From contig CACJWG010000001.1 in the NCBI GenBank assembly GCA_902597055.1, positions 103,752 to 167,751 on the forward strand: a stretch of DNA of 64,000 bases, read 5' to 3'. The DNA comes from an uncultured Pelagibacteraceae bacterium (lineage in GTDB: Bacteria; Pseudomonadota; Alphaproteobacteria; Pelagibacterales; Pelagibacteraceae). Below, one piece after another: positions 56,704-64,000 of the stretch (the stretch's first letter is position 1; each line of letters opens with the position of its first letter). Under the pieces are notes generated by a model. It was not told the origin of the DNA, made no database searches, and worked only from the letters and a program-made list of their open reading frames with translations. A program made the position numbers and the translations under genes.

Positions 56704-56997
56704 TTATCTTTTTTTCTTAAAATTTCTAAATTCATATTGAATAAAAGCGTTAATCATACTTTTCCATACATTAAGAGTAATCCTAGTATCTATTTTATTC
56801 TTTTTAGATTTTTTCTTAATATTATTTAAAATTACATTAATTCTTTTTCTATCAATTATTTCACTCTTTTTTTCTTTAAGCTTCAAAACGTTTTGAACAA
56901 GATTAAATCTCTTTTTTAATATTTTGATTAGTTGATTATCAAGTAAATCTAGTTTTTTTCTTAAAACAATTAATTTTTTTTTATTATTAGGCGACAT
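56704..56997 (-). CDS. Chorismate mutase, AroQ class
   Basis: 97-aa all-helical protein. LRKKLDLLDNQLIKILKKRFNL is the typical first helix with the active-site arginine, and the RKRINVILNNI helix follows. It converts chorismate to prephenate as a stand-alone domain, not fused to pheA. It is divergent from the heme A synthase gene; TATAAT on its strand at 57029-57024 would give a leader of ~20 bases. Confidence 0.85.
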   Translation of the reverse strand: MSPNNKKKLIVLRKKLDLLDNQLIKILKKRFNLVQNVLKLKEKKSEIIDRKRINVILNNIKKKSKKNKIDTRITLNVWKSMINAFIQYEFRNFKKKR

Positions 56998-57023
56998 TTA
57001 ATCTTTTGGATTTAATTATAATT

Positions 57024-57031
57024 ATTATATT
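57024..57031. promoter_or_regulatory. Overlapping -10 elements between chorismate mutase and heme A synthase genes
   Basis: ATTATATT reads TATATT forward (57026-57031), 9 bases before the ATG at 57041, and TATAAT in reverse (57029-57024). A second forward TATAAT at 57017-57022 is also possible. No Shine-Dalgarno is seen before the heme A synthase gene. Background AT content makes this tentative. Confidence 0.4.
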
Positions 57032-57040
57032 TATTCATAT

Positions 57041-58057
57041 ATGTACATAAATAAAAGTATCGAAAATTTACTGTCTTTTTGGTTAATTATTATGTTTGTC
57101 TTAGTTTCATCAATAATCGTTGTTGGTGGACTTACAAGATTAACTGACTCAGGTCTATCAATTACTGAATGGGAATTATTTAAAGGATTTTTACCACCTT
57201 TTTCAAATTCTGAATGGGTTGCTTATTTTAATTTATATAAGGAAATACCTGAATATAAATTACAAAACTTCAATATGTCACTGGATGAATTTAAAGTAAT
57301 TTTCTGGTGGGAGTGGGCTCATAGATTTTTGGGTAGAATGATTGGTTTATTTTTTCTAATACCATTAATATACTTTATTTTCAGACTAGGTTTCAAAAGA
57401 ACTAAACCATATATATTTATATTTATACTGATATGTGTTCAAGGGTTTATAGGTTGGTATATGGTTATGAGCGGATTAGTTAATAAAGTTGATGTAAGCC
57501 ATTTTAGATTATCTCTTCACCTAACAACTGCCTTTATTATCTTAACACTCATACTTTGGCAAATTTTCAATCTTAAAATAAAATTAAACTCTAATTATGG
57601 ATATATAAAATTTAAATTACCTGAGATCTTTATTTTCTTGATTTTTTTACAAATAATTATTGGTGCTTTTGTTTCGGGTATGGACGCTGGAAAAATTTAT
57701 AATTCATGGCCATTAATGGGATCAACGTTTTTTCCAAATGACAATTACTTCTACAACTTGTTTAAGATTTCAGCTTTTAGTGAACCGTCTCTTGTTCAAT
57801 TTATGCATCGAAATCTTGCCTACATTATAATGCTTGTATATTTAATTACTCTTTATTGGGTAATTTCAAATAGATTAATAAAGTTTAATAAAACAGTTAC
57901 AGTTTTAGGTTTAATATTATTGCTTCAAATAGTTCTAGGAATTTTGACAGTAACTAGTGGTGCACAAATGTTTATTGCATCTATGCACCAAATTAGTTCA
58001 ATTTTACTTGTAAGCTTCAGTGTTTATTTTTTATTTATAAACACTAAGAAAAATTAA
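57041..58057 (+). CDS. ctaA: Heme A synthase (COX15/CtaA)
   Basis: Inner-membrane enzyme that oxidises heme O to heme A for cytochrome aa3 oxidase. It is 338 aa with about eight hydrophobic helices. The heme-ligand histidines are in WWEWAHRFLGR, SLHLTTAF, QFMHRNLAY and SMHQISS. GGLTRLTDSGLSITEWE is the COX15 signature. The extracellular cysteine pair of Gram-positive CtaA is absent, as usual in alphaproteobacteria. Confidence 0.95.
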   Translation: MYINKSIENLLSFWLIIMFVLVSSIIVVGGLTRLTDSGLSITEWELFKGFLPPFSNSEWVAYFNLYKEIPEYKLQNFNMSLDEFKVIFWWEWAHRFLGRMIGLFFLIPLIYFIFRLGFKRTKPYIFIFILICVQGFIGWYMVMSGLVNKVDVSHFRLSLHLTTAFIILTLILWQIFNLKIKLNSNYGYIKFKLPEIFIFLIFLQIIIGAFVSGMDAGKIYNSWPLMGSTFFPNDNYFYNLFKISAFSEPSLVQFMHRNLAYIIMLVYLITLYWVISNRLIKFNKTVTVLGLILLLQIVLGILTVTSGAQMFIASMHQISSILLVSFSVYFLFINTKKN

Positions 58058-59379
58058 CTTACAGCTTTCAGACTTGGTTTACCTGAAGCATCAAGTGCTT
58101 GTTTCAAGTCTGCAATAATATCATCTGGATGCTCAATACCTATTGATAGTCTTATGTATCCAGGTGTAACACCAGCCGCTAATAATTCTTCTTCAGTAAG
58201 CTGACTATGTGTAGTTGTAGCAGGGTGTATAGCTAAACTTCTTGCATCTCCAATATTTGCTACATGATAAAACATTTTTAAAGCCTCAATAAACTTTTTA
58301 CCAGCTTCTACACCACCTTTAACTTCAATACCAACTAGAGCACCGTTACCTCCAGAAAAATATTTTTTAGTTCTATCGCCAACTGCTCCTTTGTGAAGTG
58401 TTGGATATATAACTCTCTCAACATTTTTGTGCTTAGTTAAAAAATCAACAGCCTTTTCAGCATTTGAACAGTGTTGTTTCATCCTTAAAGGTGCTGTTTC
58501 TAAACCTTGTATGATACCCCAAGCGTTGTCGGGTGCCAAAGGTGCTCCTAAGTCCCTTAATAGACATACCCTCGCTCTTACTGCAAAGGATACATTGGCT
58601 CCAGTCAATTGAGGTACAACTTCACCCCATTTTGCTCCACCGTAACTCATATCTGGTTCATTAAATAAAGGTTGTCTTTTTGGATCAGCTGTCCAGTCAA
58701 AATTTCCCCCATCGACTAAACATCCACCTATTACTGTACCATGACCTCCAATGAATTTAGTTAAAGAATGAACAACAACAGCTGCGCCATGATCTAATGG
58801 CTTACATATAACTGGTGCTGCAGTATTATCCATTATTAGAGGTATATTGTGCTTTCTTCCAATATCAGAAACTTCTTTAATTGGGAAAACTCTTAAAGCA
58901 GGATTAGGTAATGTTTCTGCATAGAAACATCTTGTTCTGTCATCTATTGCTTTTTCAAAATTTTTTGGATCAGATGGATCAGCGTACCTTACTTCAATAC
59001 CAAGTTTTTTTAATGTATGTGTAAATAAGTTTACTGTTCCACCATATAGATCTGTTGAACTAACAAAGTTATCACCTGACTGACATACGTTTAGAATTGC
59101 AAAAGTAGAAGCTGCTTGACCAGAGCCAACAGTGACACAAGCTAGTCCGTTTTCAATAGCCGCAACTCTTTTTTCTAAAACATCATTTGTTGGGTTCATG
59201 ATCCTTGTATAGATATTTCCAAACTCCTTGAGCGCAAATAGATTTGCTGCATGTCCAGTATTATTAAACTGATATGATGTTGTTCTATAAATTGGAACGG
59301 CAACTGCTGTAGTTGCTGGATCACTTCTATATTCACCACCATGTAGAGCTATAGTTTCTGGATTCTTTGATTTACTCAT
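58054..59379 (-). CDS. metY: O-acetylhomoserine sulfhydrylase/aminocarboxypropyltransferase
   Basis: PLP enzyme making homocysteine (or methionine) from O-acetylhomoserine and a thiol. It is 441 aa: ETIALHGG at the N terminus, SSTDLYGGTVNLF, and the PLP-lysine motif VVHSLTKFIGGHG. A strong ribosome binding site, GAAGGGAG, lies about 7 bases upstream. The leader before it is a candidate SAM riboswitch. Its stop overlaps that of the heme A synthase gene. Confidence 0.95.
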   Translation of the reverse strand: MSKSKNPETIALHGGEYRSDPATTAVAVPIYRTTSYQFNNTGHAANLFALKEFGNIYTRIMNPTNDVLEKRVAAIENGLACVTVGSGQAASTFAILNVCQSGDNFVSSTDLYGGTVNLFTHTLKKLGIEVRYADPSDPKNFEKAIDDRTRCFYAETLPNPALRVFPIKEVSDIGRKHNIPLIMDNTAAPVICKPLDHGAAVVVHSLTKFIGGHGTVIGGCLVDGGNFDWTADPKRQPLFNEPDMSYGGAKWGEVVPQLTGANVSFAVRARVCLLRDLGAPLAPDNAWGIIQGLETAPLRMKQHCSNAEKAVDFLTKHKNVERVIYPTLHKGAVGDRTKKYFSGGNGALVGIEVKGGVEAGKKFIEALKMFYHVANIGDARSLAIHPATTTHSQLTEEELLAAGVTPGYIRLSIGIEHPDDIIADLKQALDASGKPSLKAVS

Positions 59380-59460
59380 TTTTTTCTCCCTTCGTTGATG
59401 ATTTGTGTTTTTTGATCAGTAGAAATTGTGAATTATGCACTACTTTCATATAATTATTTA
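59380..59460 (-). promoter_or_regulatory. metY leader, candidate SAM-responsive riboswitch
   Basis: Read on the minus strand, the ~80 bases before metY hold AGTAG...CTACT (5-bp stem, 17-base loop) and TGAT...ATCA, then GAAGGGAG and the ATG. SAM-II/SAM-V riboswitches precede metY in SAR11 genomes (Meyer et al. and Poiata et al., 2009, from memory). I could not confirm the pseudoknot by eye, so the call rests on context, leader length and the sequestrable ribosome binding site. Confidence 0.4.
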
Positions 59461-59504
59461 GGCTATCATAAGATAATTGGAAAAAACAAGATAAATATAA
59501 TAAT

Positions 59505-59532
59505 TTGACAATAGGCTATTTCTAAGTATTAA
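59505..59532 (+). promoter_or_regulatory. rplM promoter with near-zero leader
   Basis: Perfect TTGACA at 59505-59510, a 16-base spacer and TATTAA at 59527-59532. Transcription would start near 59539, about 5 bases before the rplM ATG at 59544, and no Shine-Dalgarno lies between. The remaining 40 bases toward metY (59461-59504) hold no further feature I recognise. Confidence 0.7.
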
Positions 59533-59543
59533 TCCCCGCAAAC

Positions 59544-60002
59544 ATGACTAAATTCGTTAAAAAAAGTGAAATAAACTGTAAGTGGTATGAAATTGATGCC
59601 AAAAATGCAGTTGTAGGTAGATTAGCTACTATAATTACAAAAATAATTAGAGGTAAAAATAGCCCTAAATTTTCACCTCACATGGATCATGGTGATTTTG
59701 TAGTGGTAAAAAATATAGAACATATAAAGTTTACTGGAAATAAATTTGAAAATAAAAAATACTACCGACACACAGGTTATCCTGGGGGTATAAAAGAAAC
59801 AACACCTGAAAAATTACATCAAAAAAAACCTGAGGAAGTATTAAAATTGGCAGTAAAAAGAATGTTACCAGGTGGAGCTTTAGGAAAAAAACAATTATCA
59901 AAACTTAAAGTTTATGTTGGAGAAAAACATCCTCATGAGTCTCAAAGTCCAGAATTGATTGATGTGTCAAAATTAAATAATAAAAATATTGTCAGAAATT
60001 AA
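59544..60002 (+). CDS. rplM: 50S ribosomal protein L13
   Basis: Early-assembly large-subunit protein. It is 152 aa: KWYEIDAKNAVVGRLATIIT, HMDHGDFVVVKN and the MLPGGALGKKQLSKL segment are diagnostic. It is the first gene of rplM-rpsI, transcribed from a strong promoter that gives almost no leader. Confidence 0.97.
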   Translation: MTKFVKKSEINCKWYEIDAKNAVVGRLATIITKIIRGKNSPKFSPHMDHGDFVVVKNIEHIKFTGNKFENKKYYRHTGYPGGIKETTPEKLHQKKPEEVLKLAVKRMLPGGALGKKQLSKLKVYVGEKHPHESQSPELIDVSKLNNKNIVRN

Positions 60003-60004
60003 TT

Positions 60005-60427
60005 ATGGCTACAGAAAATATACAAAACATGGGTAATTTCACAGACGGTAAATACGCTACTGGAAGACGAAAAAAGTCAATTGCTAAAGTTTGGCTTAAA
60101 AAGGGTAGTGGTAATATTTTTGTTAATGGTAAGAAATATGACGAATATTTTAAAAGATCTAATCATGTGAATCAATTGTTACGTCCTTTTGAGCTTATTG
60201 AACAATCAACTTCTTACGACGTAAGATGTTCTGTGAAGGGCGGCGGACATAGTGGCCAAGTTGGAGCTATGATTCATGGTATTTCAAAAGCTTTATTGTT
60301 ATTCGACGCTTCATTCAAAGCTCCTTTAAAAAAAGAAAAACTTACCACGAGAGATTCTCGTTCTGTTGAGCGTAAAAAATACGGTCATAGAAAAGCAAGA
60401 AGAAGCTTTCAGTTTTCTAAAAGATAA
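60005..60427 (+). CDS. rpsI: 30S ribosomal protein S9
   Basis: Head protein whose C-terminal tail reaches P-site tRNA. It is 140 aa with about ten extra N-terminal residues. YATGRRKKSIAKVWLKKGSG and the tail GHRKARRSFQFSKR are diagnostic. It follows rplM by 2 bases. A weak hairpin AAAAG/CTTTT with a T-run (60419-60436) at its stop may end the operon. Confidence 0.97.
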   Translation: MATENIQNMGNFTDGKYATGRRKKSIAKVWLKKGSGNIFVNGKKYDEYFKRSNHVNQLLRPFELIEQSTSYDVRCSVKGGGHSGQVGAMIHGISKALLLFDASFKAPLKKEKLTTRDSRSVERKKYGHRKARRSFQFSKR

Positions 60428-60446
60428 TTACTTTTTTACAATCAAC

Positions 60447-60455
60447 TGTTATAAT
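60447..60455 (+). promoter_or_regulatory. Extended -10 of argC, leaderless position
   Basis: TGT-TATAAT (60447-60455) is a perfect extended -10 and ends 5 bases before the argC ATG at 60461, so the first transcribed base would be the start codon itself or the base next to it. No matching -35 is seen 17 bases upstream, as is common for extended -10 promoters. Confidence 0.55.
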
Positions 60456-60460
60456 AATTT

Positions 60461-61477
60461 ATGGACAAACTTAACGTATTAATTGCGGGCTCAACGGGTT
60501 ATATTGGAACTCAGTTGGTAAAACTCCTCTGTAAACACAAAAATGTGAAAATAAAATATCTTTGTGGCAATACATCTGTTGGTAAGAATATTTCATCCTA
60601 TGATAAAGATTTAAAGAAATATAAGCTACCAAAGATAATCAAGATTAATTATAAACTATTTAAAGATGTAGATGTTATATTTACATCCTTGCCTAATGGC
60701 GAGTCTCAAAAAATTGCTAACAAACTATTAAAAAAAAATATTATGATTGATCTATCAGCTGATTTTAGATTAACGAATGAAAAAATATATAACAAATATT
60801 ATGGGATAAAACATATATCTTTAAATAATCTAAAAAAAAGTATTTATGGCTTAACTGAAATTAACAAGAAAAATTTATCAAAAGGTAAAATTATAGCTTG
60901 TCCGGGCTGTTATCCTACATCTATACTTTTACCGTTAATCCCTTTAATCAAAAAAAATTTAATTGATTTTAAAAATATTGTTATTGACTCAAAATCAGGT
61001 TTTTCTGGAGCTGGCCGTGGCGTTCATAAAAAATTCAAGAATAAGAATTTATATGGTTCAACAAGTGCTTATGGAATAGGTTCTCATAGACATAATGCAG
61101 AAATTCAGCAGGAATTGAGCTATATTAAAAAGAACATAGAATTTACTTTTACTCCTCATATACTACCTATGTTTCGAGGGATTTTATCAACTATTTATTT
61201 AAATTATAAAAGTAAATCTAATTTGAATAAAATATACAATGAATTAAGAAGATATTATATGAAAGATAAATTTATAAAAATATTGAAGAATAAACCTCTG
61301 AGCACGAATGATGTTATTAACACAAATAATTGTCAAATATCAGTTTGTAAATCTAAGGATAAAAAAAAATTAATTATTCTCAGCAGTATAGATAATTTGA
61401 TAAAAGGTGGGGCAGGGCAAGCGGTTCAAAATTTAAATTTTATCTATAATTTTAGGTTTAATGAGGGTTTAAGATGA
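60461..61477 (+). CDS. argC: N-acetyl-gamma-glutamyl-phosphate reductase
   Basis: NADPH-dependent third step of arginine synthesis. It is 338 aa: Rossmann motif AGSTGYIGTQLVKLL (9-23), DLSADFRL, and the catalytic cysteine C150 in ACPGCYPTS. GSHRHNAEIQQEL is also conserved. It overlaps the small lipoprotein gene by 4 bases. Confidence 0.95.
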   Translation: MDKLNVLIAGSTGYIGTQLVKLLCKHKNVKIKYLCGNTSVGKNISSYDKDLKKYKLPKIIKINYKLFKDVDVIFTSLPNGESQKIANKLLKKNIMIDLSADFRLTNEKIYNKYYGIKHISLNNLKKSIYGLTEINKKNLSKGKIIACPGCYPTSILLPLIPLIKKNLIDFKNIVIDSKSGFSGAGRGVHKKFKNKNLYGSTSAYGIGSHRHNAEIQQELSYIKKNIEFTFTPHILPMFRGILSTIYLNYKSKSNLNKIYNELRRYYMKDKFIKILKNKPLSTNDVINTNNCQISVCKSKDKKKLIILSSIDNLIKGGAGQAVQNLNFIYNFRFNEGLR

Positions 61478-61638
61478 GAAATTTTTTATTCATAATATTT
61501 TTCATTTTAATTTCATGTAGCAAAAAAGATATTAAGACAGAGGTTATCGATATTAATAAAAAAATGACTTTTGAAGAATTTAGAGTTTTGATTGAAAATA
61601 ATGGAAACATTAAAGATTACCCAAATATAGACCAATGA
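61474..61638 (+). CDS. Small putative lipoprotein of unknown function
   Basis: 54-aa ORF with a lipoprotein signal: MRNFLFIIFFILISCSKKD, lipobox I-S-C with the cysteine at 15. The mature ~40 residues are charged (TEVIDINKKMTFEEFRVL) and end NIDQ. It starts in an ATGA overlap with argC and ends in an ATGA overlap with hom, which strongly supports translation. I recognise no family and assign no function. Confidence 0.75.
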   Translation: MRNFLFIIFFILISCSKKDIKTEVIDINKKMTFEEFRVLIENNGNIKDYPNIDQ

Positions 61639-62924
61639 AAAAAGAATTTAATATTGCGATTGTAGGATTAGGACAAATAGGTATTTTTCTTTATAATGAA
61701 CTCAAAAGAAATCAAAAAACTATTCAACTTTTAACAGGAAAAAAAATTAAAATTGTTGGTTTATCAGCAAGAAATAAAAATAAAAAAAGAAGATACCCAA
61801 TTAATAAAAAGATCTTTTTTAAAGATCCAATTAAAATGCTTAAGAGTAAACAAGTTGATATTTTGTTTGAATGTATTGGATTATCAGATGGAATGTCAAA
61901 GAGATGTGTTGAGTTTGCATTAAATAAGAAAATCCATGTTGTTACACCCAACAAAGCCTTAATATCAAAACATGGTGACAAACTTTCTTCAATTGCTGAA
62001 AATAAAAGAGTAAATTTAGAGTTCGAAGCTTCTGTTGGAGGTGGTATTCCAATTCTTAGAACAATAAAAGATAGTCTTGCAACCAATCACATTACAAAAG
62101 TTTATGGAATATTGAACGGAACATGTAATTACATATTGTCTGAGATGGAAAAAACAAAAGATAATTTTAAAAATGTCCTAACCAAAGCCCAAAAATTGGG
62201 GTATGCAGAACCAGGTAATCCAAAATTAGATTTAAATGGGTATGACGCTCTTGCTAAAGTTAAAATTCTATCTGCTTTAGCATTTAATAAACGTTTATCA
62301 AATTCAGTTTCTTTAATGGAAGGAATAGAAAATGTCGAACCAAAGGATTTTGAAATAGCAGATCAATTAAATCTTAGAATAAAATTATTAGGTATTACAG
62401 AAATCATCAATAATAAGCTTTTTGAAAGGGTACACCCGTGTTTGGTCAAAAAGAACACATATATTGGAAATGTTGGAGGTGTAATGAACGCAGTAATATT
62501 AGAGGGAAAACCAGTCGGAGAAAGTGTTTTACAAGGTGAAGGGGCAGGGCCTGAACCTACATCATCGGCACTAATGTCAGATTTAATGTCGATTTTGAGA
62601 GGAAACATTAAATACCCTTTTGGCATTCCTAATGCAAAAAGGAATAAAATTAAAAGTTATGATCTAAATAATTATGAAAATTCTCTGTATATTCGATTTG
62701 AAGTTAAAGACAAACAAGGTGTATTATCTCAAATCACAAAAAACTTAGCTAATAATAAAATTTCTATTCAAAGATTAATTCAAATTCCAAATAATAAAAA
62801 CAAAACTGCTTCAATTGTTATTATTACTCACACAACTAAACAAATAAACTCAGATAAATGTTTAAAATCATTACAAAAAAACAAAAATGTGATTAAAAAG
62901 CCAGTGTTATTGAGGCTTTTTTAG
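61635..62924 (+). CDS. hom: Homoserine dehydrogenase
   Basis: Reduces aspartate semialdehyde to homoserine, the branch to threonine and methionine. It is 429 aa: NAD(P) motif VGLGQIGIFL (10-19), VTPNKALIS, GILNGTCNYIL and a C-terminal ACT domain (about 345-429) for feedback control. A terminator-like hairpin lies inside its last codons. It provides homoserine for the O-acetylhomoserine used by metY, also in this window. Confidence 0.96.
   Translation: MKKEFNIAIVGLGQIGIFLYNELKRNQKTIQLLTGKKIKIVGLSARNKNKKRRYPINKKIFFKDPIKMLKSKQVDILFECIGLSDGMSKRCVEFALNKKIHVVTPNKALISKHGDKLSSIAENKRVNLEFEASVGGGIPILRTIKDSLATNHITKVYGILNGTCNYILSEMEKTKDNFKNVLTKAQKLGYAEPGNPKLDLNGYDALAKVKILSALAFNKRLSNSVSLMEGIENVEPKDFEIADQLNLRIKLLGITEIINNKLFERVHPCLVKKNTYIGNVGGVMNAVILEGKPVGESVLQGEGAGPEPTSSALMSDLMSILRGNIKYPFGIPNAKRNKIKSYDLNNYENSLYIRFEVKDKQGVLSQITKNLANNKISIQRLIQIPNNKNKTASIVIITHTTKQINSDKCLKSLQKNKNVIKKPVLLRLF
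62895..62922 (+). terminator. Intrinsic terminator-like hairpin within the hom coding end
   Basis: AAAAAGCC (62895-62902) pairs perfectly with GGCTTTTT (62914-62921) around an 11-base loop and runs into T6. It covers the last ten or so codons of hom, ending 2 bases before the end of the stop codon. The strand orientation suits termination after hom. Confidence 0.6.
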
Positions 62925-62926
62925 TA

Positions 62927-63826
62927 ATGGAAATATATCTAAAGCTTTTTGAGGTAATATTTCCAGTCTTTTTTGTAGTTGGTATTGGTTATTATTTAGG
63001 AAAAAAAAATCCTAAAATTGATACTACTTTTATAACCAATTTTGGAGGAAACATCGGTTCACCCGCAATTGTTTTCTACTCTGTAACAACAACAGGACTT
63101 ACATTTAGTGTATTTACAAATTATTTCATATATTACTTATTAGCTATAATTGGCTTTAGTATTATTGGTGTAATTTTTTTATTCTTTTTTAAAAAAGATG
63201 TAATAATGGAGTTACCTCCATACATACTTCCAAATACAGGAAATATGGGACTGCCAATTTGTTTATTTGCATATGGAGCTAACGGGTTGGGTGTTGCTGG
63301 TGCTATCTCATCATTAATAATACTATTTCATTTTACACTAGGAGTTTTTTTGGCTAGTAAGAAATTTAATCTTGAGGTTATAACAAAAAGTCCCGCATTT
63401 TACTCAGTAATTATTTCAATTATTTTTCTTTATTTTGAAATACCAGTACCTAATTTTGTTGTAAACACAACAATGTTGCTAACTTATGCAACTATATTTT
63501 TAATTCTAATGTCACTAGGTATTGCTCTAACAAGATTAAAAGTTTTTTCTTTTTATACCTCCTTAGTTGGCTCTATAGCTAGAGTGATAATTGGTCCTAT
63601 AATAGGTTATTTAATAATACTTTATTTCAATCTTTCTGGTTATGCTGCTGGAGTTCTGTTAATTCAGTGTTCTATGCCCAGTGCTGTATTAAATTATCTT
63701 GTTGGATCAATGTATTCACCAAAAAAAGTTGTTGATAACATAGCAAGCATGATAGTTGTTTCAACTTTATTATCTTTTATAACTATTCCAATTATTGTAT
63801 TTCTTTCATTAAAATACTTTTTTTAA
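62927..63826 (+). CDS. AEC-family (auxin efflux carrier-type) transporter
   Basis: 299-aa membrane protein with about ten hydrophobic helices in two halves: FPVFFVVGIGYYLGKK at the N terminus and the LPNTGNMGLPI motif in the middle, typical of the AEC family. Bacterial members move organic acids such as malate or malonate; the substrate here is unknown. It starts 2 bases after hom and overlaps the next gene by one base. Confidence 0.85.
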   Translation: MEIYLKLFEVIFPVFFVVGIGYYLGKKNPKIDTTFITNFGGNIGSPAIVFYSVTTTGLTFSVFTNYFIYYLLAIIGFSIIGVIFLFFFKKDVIMELPPYILPNTGNMGLPICLFAYGANGLGVAGAISSLIILFHFTLGVFLASKKFNLEVITKSPAFYSVIISIIFLYFEIPVPNFVVNTTMLLTYATIFLILMSLGIALTRLKVFSFYTSLVGSIARVIIGPIIGYLIILYFNLSGYAAGVLLIQCSMPSAVLNYLVGSMYSPKKVVDNIASMIVVSTLLSFITIPIIVFLSLKYFF

Positions 63827-64000
63827 TGAAAGCTATAATTTTTAATCTGTTAGCGTGGGTAATGCTCCCTATAATGGATGGTTTTGCAAAATATCTAAGT
63901 TCTGATCTTCCAGTTTTACAAATTACGTGGGCACGATACTTCTTTACAGTAGCATTTACATTACCAATAATGTTTTTCTTTTTTAGAAAAAACCTTGTTT
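63826..64000 (+). CDS. EamA/DMT-type transporter, N-terminal part
   Basis: ORF open to the window end, 58 codons visible: MKAIIFNLLAWVMLPIMDGF, then SSDLPVLQITWARYFFTVAF. The start with a first helix followed by an 'ITWARY' second helix matches the EamA (drug/metabolite transporter) family. It starts in a TAATG overlap with the AEC gene. The rest, and so any substrate clue, is outside the window. Confidence 0.75.
   Translation, partial: MKAIIFNLLAWVMLPIMDGFAKYLSSDLPVLQITWARYFFTVAFTLPIMFFFFRKNLV

Noticed and set aside
1..64000. Mobile elements, prophage, CRISPR arrays, toxin-antitoxin or defence genes
   Set aside because: No transposase, integrase, phage structural gene, direct repeat array or restriction gene was seen; essentially every kilobase is accounted for by core genes.

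Overview
This window looks like core chromosome from a streamlined, very AT-rich marine alphaproteobacterium of the SAR11 (Pelagibacterales) type. That assignment rests on low GC by eye, lysine- and isoleucine-rich proteins, genes that mostly touch or overlap by 1-8 bases, alphaproteobacterial gene orders (pyrB with an odd pyrC; plsX-ihfA-merR; nrdR-ribD-ribE-ribBA-ribH-nusB), a proton-pumping pyrophosphatase, and a complete sarcosine oxidase cluster. No insertion sequence, prophage, CRISPR array or long repeat is visible, and no gene-free stretch exceeds about 165 bases.

Layout. 1-9181: the spc/alpha ribosomal operons (rpmC end, rpsQ to rplO, secY, adk, then rpsM-rpsK-rpoA-rplQ from their own promoter) and an RluC-type pseudouridine synthase. 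9162-17183: lipB, mgtE, panC, galU, ugd, a RidA-family gene and topA. 17220-20522: a minus-strand block plsY-pyrC-like-pyrB-ruvX. 20573-26711: gatCAB, an O-methyltransferase, trhO and a MATE exporter. 26713-33383: a minus-strand nutrient region with an amino-acid-type ABC permease and binding protein and soxBDAG (sarcosine oxidase), followed by tRNA-Ser(GCU). 33552-43148: slt, then a dense plus-strand string dapA-smpB-folK-spoT-pyrE-pdxJ-acpS-lepB-rnc-recO. 43145-51532: hemB, a 2-oxoglutarate dioxygenase-like gene, rpiB, glyA, nrdR, the riboflavin genes, nusB and thiL. 51612-58057: hppA, bamE, a cytochrome bc1 assembly chaperone, rpmF, plsX, ihfA, merR, rpmG, a chorismate mutase and heme A synthase. 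58054-64000: metY with a candidate riboswitch leader, rplM-rpsI, argC, a small lipoprotein, hom, and two membrane transporters, the last cut by the window edge.

How the genes work together. Most of the window is translation, nucleotide, amino acid and cofactor housekeeping. The sox cluster turns sarcosine (from glycine betaine) into glycine plus a one-carbon unit, which glyA can convert to serine. gatCAB makes amidated aminoacyl-tRNAs, hppA supplies proton motive force from pyrophosphate, and the bc1 chaperone with heme A synthase support the respiratory chain.

I found no new multi-gene system. The points worth a second look are smaller: a dihydroorotase homologue without its HxH metal site, a RibBA whose GTP cyclohydrolase half lacks the zinc cysteines, an NrdR with both zinc knuckles shortened, missing rpmD and fabH at their usual places, -10 elements shared by divergent genes, promoters placed so that transcripts would be leaderless, and a terminator-like hairpin inside the hom coding region.
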